Below, in pieces: positions 48,448 through 57,191 of a stretch of DNA of 64,000 nt (positions are counted from its first letter, which is position 1; the number at the start of each line of letters is the position of its first letter). Made by a program: the position numbers and the translations under genes. The notes under the pieces are model-generated. The model had not been told where the DNA came from and did not search any database. It worked only from the letters and a program-made list of their open reading frames with translations. This stretch comes from Mucilaginibacter gotjawali (GTDB lineage Bacteria; Bacteroidota; Bacteroidia; Sphingobacteriales; Sphingobacteriaceae), in assembly GCF_002355435.1 (NCBI RefSeq), contig NZ_AP017313.1:1860001-1924000 (forward strand). Direction: 5' to 3'.

Positions 48448-49761
48448 CTATCCATGCTTCCTTTTATTATTCATCTTGGCTTTTTGGCCCGAGCTGTAAT
48501 TATAGGTTTTAGCGTTCTCTGGTTTTTTCTGGTGAAAGGCTTCGCCGGCAACCGGTGCGGTTACTTTGGGTTTTACGGGTTGTTTTTCTTCTGCTGCTGA
48601 AGTTTTTTTCTCCTGCTCGATCACCAGGTCTGCAGGTAATTCGCCCAAAGGTATTTTTTTGCCGGTGGCCTGCTCAATTCTTTTTACCAGGGTTAGTTCA
48701 AGGTCGGTGGCAAATGTTAAAGCCAGGGTTTCTTCTTCATCATTCATGGGGGCCTTGGGGGTGACGCGCTGAATGAAAATCTCTTTTTCGGCCGGTAGCT
48801 CAAAGTGGATCAAAAACGGAATGTCTGTCAGATCCTGCGGTTGTGTTTTGTCGTCCGCGATGATCAGGATCCTTGCCTGTTCCGATTCTTTAAATTCTTC
48901 TATATGCGCTATCCCCTTAAATTCTATCGACCATGAGTTATATATTGCTACTGTAGTGCTTTGCCTGTTTTGCAGCGTTTTATAGATCTTTTCAGCCGTT
49001 TGGCGCGTATTTACAAATACAATGGTTTTAGTAAACAATTCATCATCCTGCATAAATAGGTTCAGCAGGTTGAGCTTAGTGATGAAATTGGGTACATGAT
49101 ACAATACCTGCGGCAGGGTTTCTATTTTACTTTCCGCAATTTCTTCAATCTCGACAAGTGCCGCGTTTTCCATAAATGGACTGATCATTTTTTGCAGCTT
49201 ATCGTGCATTACCTCGGTAAAAACCAGGTGCTGCGCTTTGGTAATGCTATTAGCCAGTTCGGCTACAGGTAGTTGTAGTCCCTGTTTTACAATCTGGTCG
49301 GCATCGTCAATGATCAACAATTCGATCTTATTGAGATTGAGGCCGAGTTTAAGGTAGATGGAACGTGCCCTGTCAGGCGTGGCAACTACAATGTCGGCCC
49401 CATCAGCCAGGGCGTTCATCTGGCTTTCGGTGCCGGGGGCGGCATACAGGCCTACTAATTGCAGGTACTTGTTTTTATTCAGTTCTTCAAAACGGGTAAT
49501 TACATCCAGCACATGCTCTTTGGTTGGCACCAGTATCAGCACCCTTGGTACACCTTCCGGCGAATACCCTAAGCGATTTGAAACCGACAAAACGTAAGTA
49601 GTGGTTTTGCCGCAGCCTTCAGGGCCTATCGCAATAAGGTCCTGCCCGCCATAAATGCGCGCCAATGTTTTTTGCTGAATTTCTTTAGGGGACTCATATC
49701 CCAATCCGTTTACTTTACTGAGCAAACTTTTATTCAGCTTTAATTTTTCTGACCACGCCAT
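48448..49761 (-). CDS. degenerate DEAD-box helicase-like protein
   Basis: Protein of 437 aa with two RecA-like domains arranged as in DEAD-box helicases but with altered motifs. Q-motif region GYESPKEIQQK is present and the Walker A-like loop reads AIGPEGCGKTTTY (46-54). DEAD becomes DDAD (152-155), SAT becomes TEV (182-184), motif V reads IIADDKTQPQDLTD without RGID, and motif VI (HRIGRTGR) is replaced by IFIQRVTPKAP. A C-terminal tail with FHQKKPENAKTY and KRKHG resembles the helicase at 2-814. It may be an RNA-binding or regulatory relative with weak or no unwinding activity. A TAAATTTG -7 box lies at 49784-49791 on the minus strand. Confidence 0.82.
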   Translation of the reverse strand: MAWSEKLKLNKSLLSKVNGLGYESPKEIQQKTLARIYGGQDLIAIGPEGCGKTTTYVLSVSNRLGYSPEGVPRVLILVPTKEHVLDVITRFEELNKNKYLQLVGLYAAPGTESQMNALADGADIVVATPDRARSIYLKLGLNLNKIELLIIDDADQIVKQGLQLPVAELANSITKAQHLVFTEVMHDKLQKMISPFMENAALVEIEEIAESKIETLPQVLYHVPNFITKLNLLNLFMQDDELFTKTIVFVNTRQTAEKIYKTLQNRQSTTVAIYNSWSIEFKGIAHIEEFKESEQARILIIADDKTQPQDLTDIPFLIHFELPAEKEIFIQRVTPKAPMNDEEETLALTFATDLELTLVKRIEQATGKKIPLGELPADLVIEQEKKTSAAEEKQPVKPKVTAPVAGEAFHQKKPENAKTYNYSSGQKAKMNNKRKHG

Positions 49762-49843
49762 ACCATTCGTTTTTTAAGGAGGGCAAATTTACCCTTTTTA
49801 TAGTGATTTTCTGTATCCCCGATAAATAGCTTATAATCAGCAG

Positions 49844-50653
49844 CTAAACAGCCAGCCAGTCTGCATTAGCAACGTTACGAAGTCCGCCGGAATAGGAGGT
49901 TATGGCAGGAAGATCCAGGTAGGGGTAAGTAACCTTCGACAGGTAAAGCCCCTGTGGGTAAGCCGGGATAATTACTTGCGGCGTTTCACCGTTTGCCAGG
50001 TAATGTTCAAATTCATCTACGCTCATTTCACCACGGCCAATATCAACCAGGCGCCCGACGATGATCCTGATCATTTTACTTAGAAAACGGTTGGCGGAGA
50101 TATTAAACCTCAGTCTGCTTCCGTCAGCGCTGGCATACAAACCGGCTGATGAAATATAGCAAAGCGTATGATCAATCTTGTCAGGGCATTTGCAAAAGGC
50201 CCTGTAATCAGTATAAAGCGGCAGCAGGGCCACTGCGGCCTTCATTTTATCAAGACCGGGATCTTTTTCAGGATAAAACGAACTGAACTGGCTTAAAAAA
50301 GGGTCTTTATAAGTATGTATGTAATAGTCGTATGACCGTTGGATAGCATCAAACCTGGCATGCGGCAGTCCTTGCATGGGGATAATATCGAAAATGGCAA
50401 TGTCATCCGGCAGGATCTTGTTCAGCCTGAAAAACAGGTCGAAATCCCAATCGTCATCTAAATCAGTATGAAAAAAAAACTGGCCGGCATGTACTTTTGC
50501 ATCCGTTCGTCCGCAGCCTATAATTGCCACCTGCTTCTTCAATATCCGGCTGAGTGCGCTTTCCAGTACTTCCTGCACGCTGTGCATCCCCGGGTGTTTT
50601 TGCCATCCGTTATAATGCGTGCCATGATAGGCGATGTGGAAGAAGTACCTCAA
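49844..50653 (-). CDS. truA: tRNA pseudouridine synthase A
   Basis: Enzyme forming pseudouridine at positions 38-40 of tRNAs, about 269 aa. The catalytic Asp is in IIGCGRTDAKVHAGQFFFH (the usual GRTDAGVHA has Lys for Gly here). Other signatures are YHGTHYNGWQ, FHARFDAIQRSYDYYIHT-like and SKMIRIIVGRLVDIGRGEMS. The longest open frame adds 20 residues, and an ATG at 50686 lies on the -7 box TAAATTTG (50675-50682, minus strand), so the start is placed at the TTG 20 bases downstream of that box, giving MRYFFHIAYHG, the usual N-terminus. Confidence 0.85.
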   Translation of the reverse strand: MRYFFHIAYHGTHYNGWQKHPGMHSVQEVLESALSRILKKQVAIIGCGRTDAKVHAGQFFFHTDLDDDWDFDLFFRLNKILPDDIAIFDIIPMQGLPHARFDAIQRSYDYYIHTYKDPFLSQFSSFYPEKDPGLDKMKAAVALLPLYTDYRAFCKCPDKIDHTLCYISSAGLYASADGSRLRFNISANRFLSKMIRIIVGRLVDIGRGEMSVDEFEHYLANGETPQVIIPAYPQGLYLSKVTYPYLDLPAITSYSGGLRNVANADWLAV

Positions 50654-50674
50654 GTGTCTTTTTTGATTGAAGTG

Positions 50675-50682
50675 CAAATTTA
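50675..50682 (-). promoter_or_regulatory. -7 box (TAAATTTG) before truA
   Basis: On the minus strand TAAATTTG lies inside the longest open frame and overlaps the alternative ATG region at 50686. If it is the promoter, the upstream ATGs cannot be starts, which supports the TTG at 50653. Confidence 0.45.
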
Positions 50683-50957
50683 CCATTTCTGGGTGGTATT
50701 TTGGCAATTGCACCCTAACTACATGGAGCTCGGGTTAAAAATAACGGGTTGGGATTTTTCGCCAGACGAGGAGAATTATAGATAAATTTCTTGATAAATC
50801 CAAATAAATTGCCGAATTTATTAGTGTACCAGGTGTCCCAGTTGTATTTATCTGTATCGGGTGGTTCAGATGGCCCCGGGGGCTGATGACTTCAGCCTGG
50901 TCTTATCAATACATCGCCCTAAAAACAAGTGGCAATTTTAAACACGGTTTCCCCGTC

Positions 50958-51335
50958 CTAAAACTTTTTCTTCCCGGCTTTTTCCGAATCCTGCTGCACC
51001 CTGAACTTTACCATCCGGCGGATCAGGTCGACAGGCAGCGGGTGGTCAATCGGGAACTGAATAGCGCCTTTTGAAAATTTGTAGGCTGTGAGTTCTTGCT
51101 TAAACACCTCGATAGGGGTTGAAGTTGGATAAAAACCAACATGCCCCTGGTACGCAGCATAATAAACCAATACGCCATTCGCTTTAAACGCGGGCATATT
51201 ATAGCTGATCACTTCCTGTGCGTTTGGTGCTTCCTGTTTGATGGTACTACGCATTACCTCTAAAATTTCCCTTGTACTTTCAGGGAAAGACGAAAAATAT
51301 TCGTTTACTGTTTTAAATTTTACGCCTGCTTCCAT
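50958..51335 (-). CDS. DUF1801/YdhG-type protein
   Basis: Soluble protein of 125 aa of the DUF1801 (YdhG-like, frataxin-like) family: FKTVNEYFSSFPESTREILEVMRSTIKQEAPNAQEVISYNMPAFKANG, YYAAYQGHVGFYPTST and FSKGAIQFPIDHPLP. In Bacillus a homologue acts as an iron chaperone; that role has not been shown broadly. The basic C-terminus (SEKAGKKKF) is typical. It is flanked by about 270 bases without features on the truA side. Confidence 0.8.
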   Translation of the reverse strand: MEAGVKFKTVNEYFSSFPESTREILEVMRSTIKQEAPNAQEVISYNMPAFKANGVLVYYAAYQGHVGFYPTSTPIEVFKQELTAYKFSKGAIQFPIDHPLPVDLIRRMVKFRVQQDSEKAGKKKF

Positions 51336-51631
51336 TTTGCTGATTTTAATTCAATGTATGAAGTGGATTTGACAATTCAAACATAACTATTGCATCAAAT
51401 AATATTGATGTGCATTAATGCCATTTTGAAGGGTGTTTTATGACACTCAAAAGCAACCCTGAATAATTTTTCGGATTCCCGGGGCAAATTTGCCTCTAAC
51501 CTTTCCTTCCGATCAATTCACCTGCACAATTTTCCGTTTCACCATAATATCGGCCTTCTTACACAACGATAAGCGCCAGTTTTACATCATACTTAAGAAA
51601 CAGAAAATCACGATCAACACAAAATTTAAAC

Positions 51632-52519
51632 ATGAAAACGAAAAAAACAATTATGACCCTGATGTTTACAGCATCAGTTATGGCCCTGAGCTTAAACGCC
51701 TGTAAAAAGTCCGGTGACGCTACCTCCGGCACATCCGACACTGCCGCAATAAGCGCGTCTTCATCAGCTACCGCATCCGAAATGGTATTTGATGATTCCT
51801 TCGATGTGGTTACCCAAAGCAGCGAGCAAAGTAACCTGAGTGTTAATTCAACGGGTGGTACCATCACCACCAATTCGCTTACCGCCCAAAATGCCAGCTT
51901 TACCACTACTGCCGGTGCCACTATCACCGTTGTTCCGGCCGATCCTTCTGTTTTTCCAAAAACCATGACCATTGATTATCGTACAGGTGTAACATCGCCA
52001 AATGGGGTGGTGCGCAAAGGACAGATTATTGTAAATCTTACCGGAGAGATCCGCGTTGCAGGCAGTGTTATTTCTGTTACCTATAATAACTATTCGGTAA
52101 ACGGATATCAAATTAACGGCACTTATGCTATGACACCGAAACTGGTTGCCGGAGCTGGTGTAAATTATAATATAACCGTAAGCAACGGCAGTATTACACA
52201 ACCTGATGGAACCACAGCAACCTACAGCGGAACAGAAACCTTTACCCAGGTAGCTGGGATCGGTACATCAACCATTACGGATGATACTTACCAGGTGACC
52301 GGGAACTTCAGCTATCACAATACCAGCACAGGTACTATCACCGCCAATATTACCAACCCCCTGGTTAAATCAACCGATTGCAAGGATATTACCAGCGGCA
52401 CTATTGCATTTACGGATAACAAGTTAAAAGGAACGCTTGATTTTGGGCCAGGTACCTGCGATAACCTGGCGACCATAACATTCGGCGTAACTACGCAAAC
52501 CATTACCTTAGCCAGGTAA
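51632..52519 (+). CDS. Ser/Thr-rich lipoprotein, 295 aa
   Basis: Predicted lipoprotein: signal peptide MKTKKTIMTLMFTASVMALS with lipobox LNAC (Cys24), then a Ser/Thr/Ala-rich segment. From about residue 90 it is a beta-rich domain with regular strands (TMTIDYRTGVTSPNGVVRKGQ, YTVTYNNYSVNGYQINGTY), similar to Bacteroidota surface lipoproteins of unknown function. Cys in STDCKDITSG and PGTCDNLATI may form a disulfide. The 296 bases upstream contain no feature I can name, and a 32-aa open frame follows. Confidence 0.75.
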   Translation: MKTKKTIMTLMFTASVMALSLNACKKSGDATSGTSDTAAISASSSATASEMVFDDSFDVVTQSSEQSNLSVNSTGGTITTNSLTAQNASFTTTAGATITVVPADPSVFPKTMTIDYRTGVTSPNGVVRKGQIIVNLTGEIRVAGSVISVTYNNYSVNGYQINGTYAMTPKLVAGAGVNYNITVSNGSITQPDGTTATYSGTETFTQVAGIGTSTITDDTYQVTGNFSYHNTSTGTITANITNPLVKSTDCKDITSGTIAFTDNKLKGTLDFGPGTCDNLATITFGVTTQTITLAR

Positions 52520-52534
52520 TTAAACATTGGCAAA

Positions 52535-52633
52535 ATGGGTGGCCCGTTAGCTATAAATAATACCCCTATAAGAAAAGTAATCTTGTTTGTATTAGCAGCG
52601 ATGGTTTCCATTGCTGCTTTGCACAATAAATAA
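52535..52633 (+). CDS. small membrane peptide candidate, 32 aa
   Basis: ATG-initiated frame MGGPLAINNTPIRKVILFVL and AAMVSIAALHNK, one amphipathic hydrophobic helix with a basic N-terminal side, starting 15 bases after the lipoprotein stop. It has the size and topology of unannotated membrane microproteins, but there is no comparative evidence and no Shine-Dalgarno, so confidence is low. Confidence 0.35.
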   Translation: MGGPLAINNTPIRKVILFVLAAMVSIAALHNK

Positions 52634-52647
52634 CCACTGCTATGCCG

Positions 52648-52723
52648 GGTTAAGTTAAAAGGTTAGCAGAGCTAACGACTTAACCTAATAATCCCCGGAG
52701 AAAATAATCCTCCCTCCGGGGAT
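52648..52723. terminator. two nested hairpins between convergent genes
   Basis: First: GGTTAAGT / ACTTAACC (52648-52655 and 52678-52685) with inner GTTAGC-AGA-GCTAAC (52662-52676). Second: ATCCCCGGAG / CTCCGGGGAT (52691-52700 and 52714-52723), a perfect 10-bp stem. Together they separate the lipoprotein gene and the convergent alcohol dehydrogenase gene and can stop transcription in both directions. Confidence 0.75.
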
Positions 52724-52730
52724 ATCAATA

Positions 52731-53774
52731 TTATAAGGTAGCCATGTCGATGACAAAGCGGTAACGCACGTCGCCTTTTACCATACGGTCATAAGCGGTT
52801 TGGATATCTTTGATATCAATCATTTCAATATCCGATACGATATTGTTTTCGGCGCAGAAATCCAGCATTTCCTGGGTTTCCTTAATGCCGCCAATGCCTG
52901 AGCCGGCAAGGCTTTTGCGGCCGCCAAGCAAACTAAACGCGGCTATTTCGGCCGGTTTTGGCGGTACGCCAACGCAAATATGCACACCGTCAGTTCTCAG
53001 TAATCCCAGGTACATGTTAAAATCATGTTCAGCGGATACTGTATCCAGGATAAAGTCGAAGGTGCCCCGTGCAGCTTTTACCTGCGCCTCGTCTGTAGTA
53101 ACTACAAAATGGTGAGCGCCAAGCTTTTTGGCGTCGGCCTCTTTTTTAGGCGATGTGCTTAATACGGTTACATCAGCGCCGAAAGCGACGCCAAATTTAA
53201 CCGCCATATGGCCCAGTCCACCAAGGCCAAGCACGGCCAGTTTATGCCCCTTGCCCACTTTCCAGTGCCTCAATGGCGAATAAGTGGTGATACCGGCACA
53301 CAACAAAGGCGCCACTGCGGCAAGGTTTAGCCCTTCCGAAATGTGGAGTACAAAATCTTCGTTAACCACAATGGTGTTCGAGTAACCGCCATAGGTAGGT
53401 GTTTTGCCATCCTGCTCTAAACCGTTATAAGTTTGCGAGCTGCCGTTGAGGCAATATTGTTCCAGGTCACGCTTGCAGTTTTCGCAAACGCGGCACGAGT
53501 CTACCATGCAACCGGTACCGGCCAGTTGGCCTACTTTAAATTTTTTCACGTGGTCGCCAACTTTTACAATGCGGCCCACAATTTCGTGACCGGGTACCAT
53601 TGGGAAAATACCGGGAAACCAGTCGTTTTTGATCTGGTGAAGATCGGAGTGGCAAACGCCGCAGTATAAAATATCGAACTGAACATCATGCGGGCCTACT
53701 TCGCGGCGTTCAAATGTCCAGGGTGCCAGCGGAGTTTTTTCATCCTGCGCAGCATAAGCTTTGGTTGTTATCAT
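52731..53774 (-). CDS. zinc-dependent NAD(P) alcohol dehydrogenase
   Basis: Medium-chain zinc alcohol dehydrogenase of 347 aa, probably NADPH-dependent. The catalytic zinc ligand Cys is in ILYCGVCHSDLHQI, the GHE motif is in VPGHEIVGRIV, and the structural zinc cysteines are in TGCMVDSCRVCENCKRDLEQYC. The cofactor loop is LAVLGLGGLGHMAVKF. The pattern matches the YahK/cinnamyl-alcohol-dehydrogenase-like group acting on aldehydes. Substrate range unknown. The gene starts 80 bases before a small open frame on the other strand. Confidence 0.92.
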   Translation of the reverse strand: MITTKAYAAQDEKTPLAPWTFERREVGPHDVQFDILYCGVCHSDLHQIKNDWFPGIFPMVPGHEIVGRIVKVGDHVKKFKVGQLAGTGCMVDSCRVCENCKRDLEQYCLNGSSQTYNGLEQDGKTPTYGGYSNTIVVNEDFVLHISEGLNLAAVAPLLCAGITTYSPLRHWKVGKGHKLAVLGLGGLGHMAVKFGVAFGADVTVLSTSPKKEADAKKLGAHHFVVTTDEAQVKAARGTFDFILDTVSAEHDFNMYLGLLRTDGVHICVGVPPKPAEIAAFSLLGGRKSLAGSGIGGIKETQEMLDFCAENNIVSDIEMIDIKDIQTAYDRMVKGDVRYRFVIDMATL

Positions 53775-53858
53775 AGTAAGTTAGTGTTTGTTGGAGTTGC
53801 GAATATACTAACAGCAAAATGGGCTGGGTTGTTTAGTTTAATAAGTTACATTTTGCTG

Positions 53859-54011
53859 ATGAAATACATGTTTTTATATTGCCTGTTTTTCATAGGTGCG
53901 GCCCGTGGAAACAACTGGGCCAATATCTGGCCGGGCGCCGGGCTGGATATTACGCTGGAGAATGCCCCGGTGACTAATGAAACGGCGTATTTGGTGGAGG
54001 AGCCGCGGTAG
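53859..54011 (+). CDS. short open frame, 50 aa, uncertain
   Basis: Frame MKYMFLYCLFFIGAARGNNWA and onwards, with a signal-like hydrophobic start and a Gly/Pro-containing tail (NIWPGAGLDITLENAP). A TACATTTTG just upstream is close to the -7 consensus with one extra T. No family is recognised and the tail may be a fragment of a larger gene, so it is reported at low confidence. Confidence 0.25.
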   Translation: MKYMFLYCLFFIGAARGNNWANIWPGAGLDITLENAPVTNETAYLVEEPR

Positions 54012-54035
54012 TGGTGTTGCAGGTGAGGTAATCGT

Positions 54036-54629
54036 TTAATAATGCCTGAGCCTCCCCGGCATTAATAGTTCCGGCGGAGTTACTTCAACCAATATCTCTG
54101 TTAGTTTTTCCTTTAAAAGCGCATCAAAATAGTCAAATATGACATATGCTGTTATGGTTTTATCCCGCAGCTCAAATACCCTGTAATTAAAGTTCTCAGA
54201 AATCCTGATAAATCTTAAAGGATTATCTGTTTTTCGAATTTTTAATTCATTTATCTTAAATACCAAGGTAGAGGGCTGCTTCTTATTCCAAAACCGCAGG
54301 TTAAAGGCAAAAGTTGTAATGGCAATTTCTTCATTTGTAATAGATACCTGCCTGCCAATCGTTAAAACGATAAGCCTGATCCTGTTGACCAGGCTATAAG
54401 AAACAAAAACCGTAACTGCCGTTAAGATCATTTCCGCCATAAAATAAAGTAGGTTTATTGTATTTCCGCATGCCCTAAAAAGGTTTGACGACCAAATCAA
54501 ATAGATACCCCATAAGGGAACCATAGTTCCCAGCAGCCGCCCTTTAAAAAAGGCTATCACATTCATGAGCGCATTCGATGCTTCGAAATTCAGGCTGTCA
54601 TGTTGGTGTATAACAGGTTTTAATTCCAT
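54036..54629 (-). CDS. membrane protein, 197 aa, unknown function
   Basis: Hypothetical protein with two hydrophobic helices (about residues 32-48 and 58-82) near the N-terminus and a soluble C-terminal half rich in beta strands (EEIAITTFAFNLRFWNKK, FRISENFNYRVFELRD), resembling a bacterial PH-like domain that faces the cytoplasm. I cannot assign a function. It reads away from the 320-base intergenic region. Confidence 0.65.
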   Translation of the reverse strand: MELKPVIHQHDSLNFEASNALMNVIAFFKGRLLGTMVPLWGIYLIWSSNLFRACGNTINLLYFMAEMILTAVTVFVSYSLVNRIRLIVLTIGRQVSITNEEIAITTFAFNLRFWNKKQPSTLVFKINELKIRKTDNPLRFIRISENFNYRVFELRDKTITAYVIFDYFDALLKEKLTEILVEVTPPELLMPGRLRHY

Positions 54630-54949
54630 ATTTGTGAGATCCGGTTATACAAATATGCACCTTTATCAGTTGCTATTGATAATCGATTGACGAAAATTAA
54701 TTTAAAGCGGGGTAGCCCGGCAAATGCCGTTCACATATAATTGATTTTTTTAAGTCCGAAAGTCCGGAAAGCCGAAAGATGGTTTTTCTGTTCAATTAAA
54801 AACTATCTTTCATTCTTAGCACCCGTTTACCCCTTCCTTCCCTCCCCTCGGGGAAGGAATCGCACGGGCCACGGCTTTTTTACCATGGACTATGGTCCAT
54901 CGACCATGGACCTCCCCCTAAACCACTTGCTCAAACTGGTGAGCCGCCT
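54630..54949. other. 320-base intergenic region with three repeat types
   Basis: No gene found. From left to right: an AT-rich leader, a single-arm copy of the AAGTCCGAAAGTCC words (54751-54779), a C/G hairpin region (CCTTCCCTCCCCTCGGGG, 54834-54870), and a copy of the CCATGGACTATGGTCC word repeat that continues into a copy of the gltD 3' end (54883-54948). Confidence 0.65.
54883..54948. repeat. copy of the gltD 3' end with its flanking repeat
   Basis: These 66 bases match 58627-58692 at about 57 positions. In the second place the sequence is the end of gltD (NQFEQVF and stop) plus the CCATGGACTATGGTCC words after it; here it is non-coding, ending exactly at the stop codon of the beta-helix gene. 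Read on the minus strand it still shows AHQFEQVV and a TAG stop. It is therefore a truncated duplicate of a gene end carried with the repeat. Confidence 0.8.
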
Positions 54950-57154
54950 TTAATGGTAAACCGGCTGAATAATAAAATTTAACATGCCATAGTCGCCGTA
55001 TTGTGCCTGTTCAATACGTATCGTATGCTTCCCCTTTAACGGGGTAATAACATCCCGGTGGTAGTCGGCATCGTAGATGAGTTTGGCGGGGTCCCAGTTT
55101 TGTAAAATTAATTGATCATCAACATAAACCTTCGCCATTTCCGAGGCGCTGATACCGATGCGGTATAAACCATCCGGCACATCAATTTCGGCTTCAGAAA
55201 CGGTGACTACTTTTTCCCGGGCTATATTTTTACCAAAGCCAAGACCAAAAACCTTGCTTAGCACCGGGCCATTGGTTAGTTTAACAGGTGTGCCATTGAT
55301 TATTTTATTAAACTGAGCAGGGTGTTTCAGCGGGTCGCTGGTGGTATCAAACACAAACCATTTCATTTGCCATTTAAAAGGGATCTCAAATTTCCGGTAA
55401 TGAAAAGTATAAGGGTCTCCCTTCGCATACCTTATCCCGAAAGGCGAAATTACCTGGTCTCCCTTGAATTCCATTTCGATATCAATATTGGTTAACGCGC
55501 TGCTATCTTTCTGCCCGATAAGCTTTCCGGGAAATTCCCCGTTTAAGGGGGAAGGGTTGGATAAGCCTTTAATATGGATGATTTTCCATTTCCCGGGTGG
55601 GCCTATCATATCCAGGTAGATTTTACCGGTACTATCCGTTTTTTCTTCCCATGCTATGGGGTAACTAAAGCTGTAAGGCCCCCAGTCGGTCATCATGATA
55701 TACTTTTTCCCTTTTGGACGCGTTGGGCTCAACATTGCATTTTGCCCGGCTATCTTAAAGGTCAACTTAGGGAAAAAGCTACTGTCGGTATGTGGTTTCA
55801 CTTGATCCCCGGTATGATCAAACTCCATATTTTTCACTGTTGAGTCGAGCTTTTGCTGCAATATGCCGCCTGATACAAGGTTATTGCTGATGCGGATATC
55901 GGTGGTGTTGTTGATATTGAAAATGTTTTTTTCATTCTTAAAACTGTTATTACTGATGCTGTAATTCATACTCCGGGTGTCTCTTTTTTGCAGGTATCCA
56001 ATATCTTTTGGCCTTTTTGGGTTCGACCATAACTCAATGCCAGCCTTGTCATCGCTAAAGCTATTTTGCTCAATAACGTTGTCTTTCCCATGCTCAATGG
56101 CGATAGCAGATAAATTGCCCGAAAAGTCATTGTTGGCGATGATGGTATTATAACTAAAGCCACCCCATACACCATGCCAGCTATCGTGCAATATATTGTT
56201 AATGATCTTGTTGCGGCTAAAAGTAATTTCAACGGCATTTGTGGGCGCATAGGAGAAATCGTTCCCAAATACCAGGTTGTCGTTGCAGCCTCCATCACCG
56301 GTCTCCATCGAGGTTTGCCCGGCCCACAAAAAGAAGCCATCTCCTGAATGGGTTGCCGAATTCCAGGCGAAGGTGTTATCGCTTGATTGTTCAAATATCA
56401 AGATCCCTGCCGAATCCTGCCCACGGTAATAAACACCGTAGCTATATCCGCGCACGTTCCAGTCGAGTTTATTGTATAAAATATTGTTTCGGTTGCAGCG
56501 GTACATCCCGATCCCGATGCCTGAATTAAAAGAGAAGTTATTGTTATAAATAAGGCCATTGTTGCAATTGGTCATCATCAAGCCGCATTGCCCTTCAGTC
56601 ACGGTGTTACCGTGAATGTCAGCGCTGTCACAATCCCGCAAATAAATTCCCGCGCCAAAGCGAAGCCACTCATCCTTCTCATTGTGGTGGTAGCTCTGCC
56701 AGTCTGCCAGGTCTTCGGTTTGGCGCGAACTGTTCAGGTGCTGCCTGAAATTGTTGCTAAAATCACCGTTAATGATCTTTAACGCAGTTACCCCGCGGGC
56801 CATAACCCCCACCCTAAATCCTTTTACAACAAGGTTTTTTAAGGTGATATTTCTTCCGGCTTTAATAACAATACCTGTTCCTTTAAATTTATCGGGGTTT
56901 TCATCATCGGTATTCCCGTTAACAACAGCCCCGTTAAAATCCACAGTTATATTATCGCCTTCAATTACTACCGGAGCTTCCGATAAGGAATCGGTACCCT
57001 CAAAATGGTAGATCTTATTTTTGATGGTGGCGGAATGTTTGATCACTATTCCTTTATATAAAGTAATTGCCCTGCTTTGCGCCCGTAAAAATTTAACGGA
57101 AAATAGGCAGCACACTAGAAAGATAATCAGCCCGATGTTTTTTAACTTATTCAT
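54950..57154 (-). CDS. secreted right-handed beta-helix protein
   Basis: Exported protein of about 734 aa with a parallel beta-helix (PbH1/NosD-like) core. The signal peptide (MNKLKNIGLIIFLVCCLFSVKFLRAQ) supports a start at the second Met of the open frame. Residues about 40-430 carry repeated coil units with Asn ladders such as NNGLIYNNNFSFNSGIGIGM and NNILYNKLDWNVRGYSY. The C-terminal 250 residues form a separate beta domain ending in the hydrophobic strand LNFIIQPVYH. Such proteins are often polysaccharide lyases or surface adhesins; the active site is not identifiable. Confidence 0.85.
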   Translation of the reverse strand: MNKLKNIGLIIFLVCCLFSVKFLRAQSRAITLYKGIVIKHSATIKNKIYHFEGTDSLSEAPVVIEGDNITVDFNGAVVNGNTDDENPDKFKGTGIVIKAGRNITLKNLVVKGFRVGVMARGVTALKIINGDFSNNFRQHLNSSRQTEDLADWQSYHHNEKDEWLRFGAGIYLRDCDSADIHGNTVTEGQCGLMMTNCNNGLIYNNNFSFNSGIGIGMYRCNRNNILYNKLDWNVRGYSYGVYYRGQDSAGILIFEQSSDNTFAWNSATHSGDGFFLWAGQTSMETGDGGCNDNLVFGNDFSYAPTNAVEITFSRNKIINNILHDSWHGVWGGFSYNTIIANNDFSGNLSAIAIEHGKDNVIEQNSFSDDKAGIELWSNPKRPKDIGYLQKRDTRSMNYSISNNSFKNEKNIFNINNTTDIRISNNLVSGGILQQKLDSTVKNMEFDHTGDQVKPHTDSSFFPKLTFKIAGQNAMLSPTRPKGKKYIMMTDWGPYSFSYPIAWEEKTDSTGKIYLDMIGPPGKWKIIHIKGLSNPSPLNGEFPGKLIGQKDSSALTNIDIEMEFKGDQVISPFGIRYAKGDPYTFHYRKFEIPFKWQMKWFVFDTTSDPLKHPAQFNKIINGTPVKLTNGPVLSKVFGLGFGKNIAREKVVTVSEAEIDVPDGLYRIGISASEMAKVYVDDQLILQNWDPAKLIYDADYHRDVITPLKGKHTIRIEQAQYGDYGMLNFIIQPVYH

Positions 57155-57191
57155 TAAAAACAAATTTGAACTAATTTATTTAAACAGCAAC

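Noticed and set aside
51490-51705. 71-aa open frame upstream of the Ser/Thr-rich lipoprotein
   Set aside because: It overlaps the lipoprotein start in another frame, lacks any pattern and ends in out-of-frame lipoprotein sequence.
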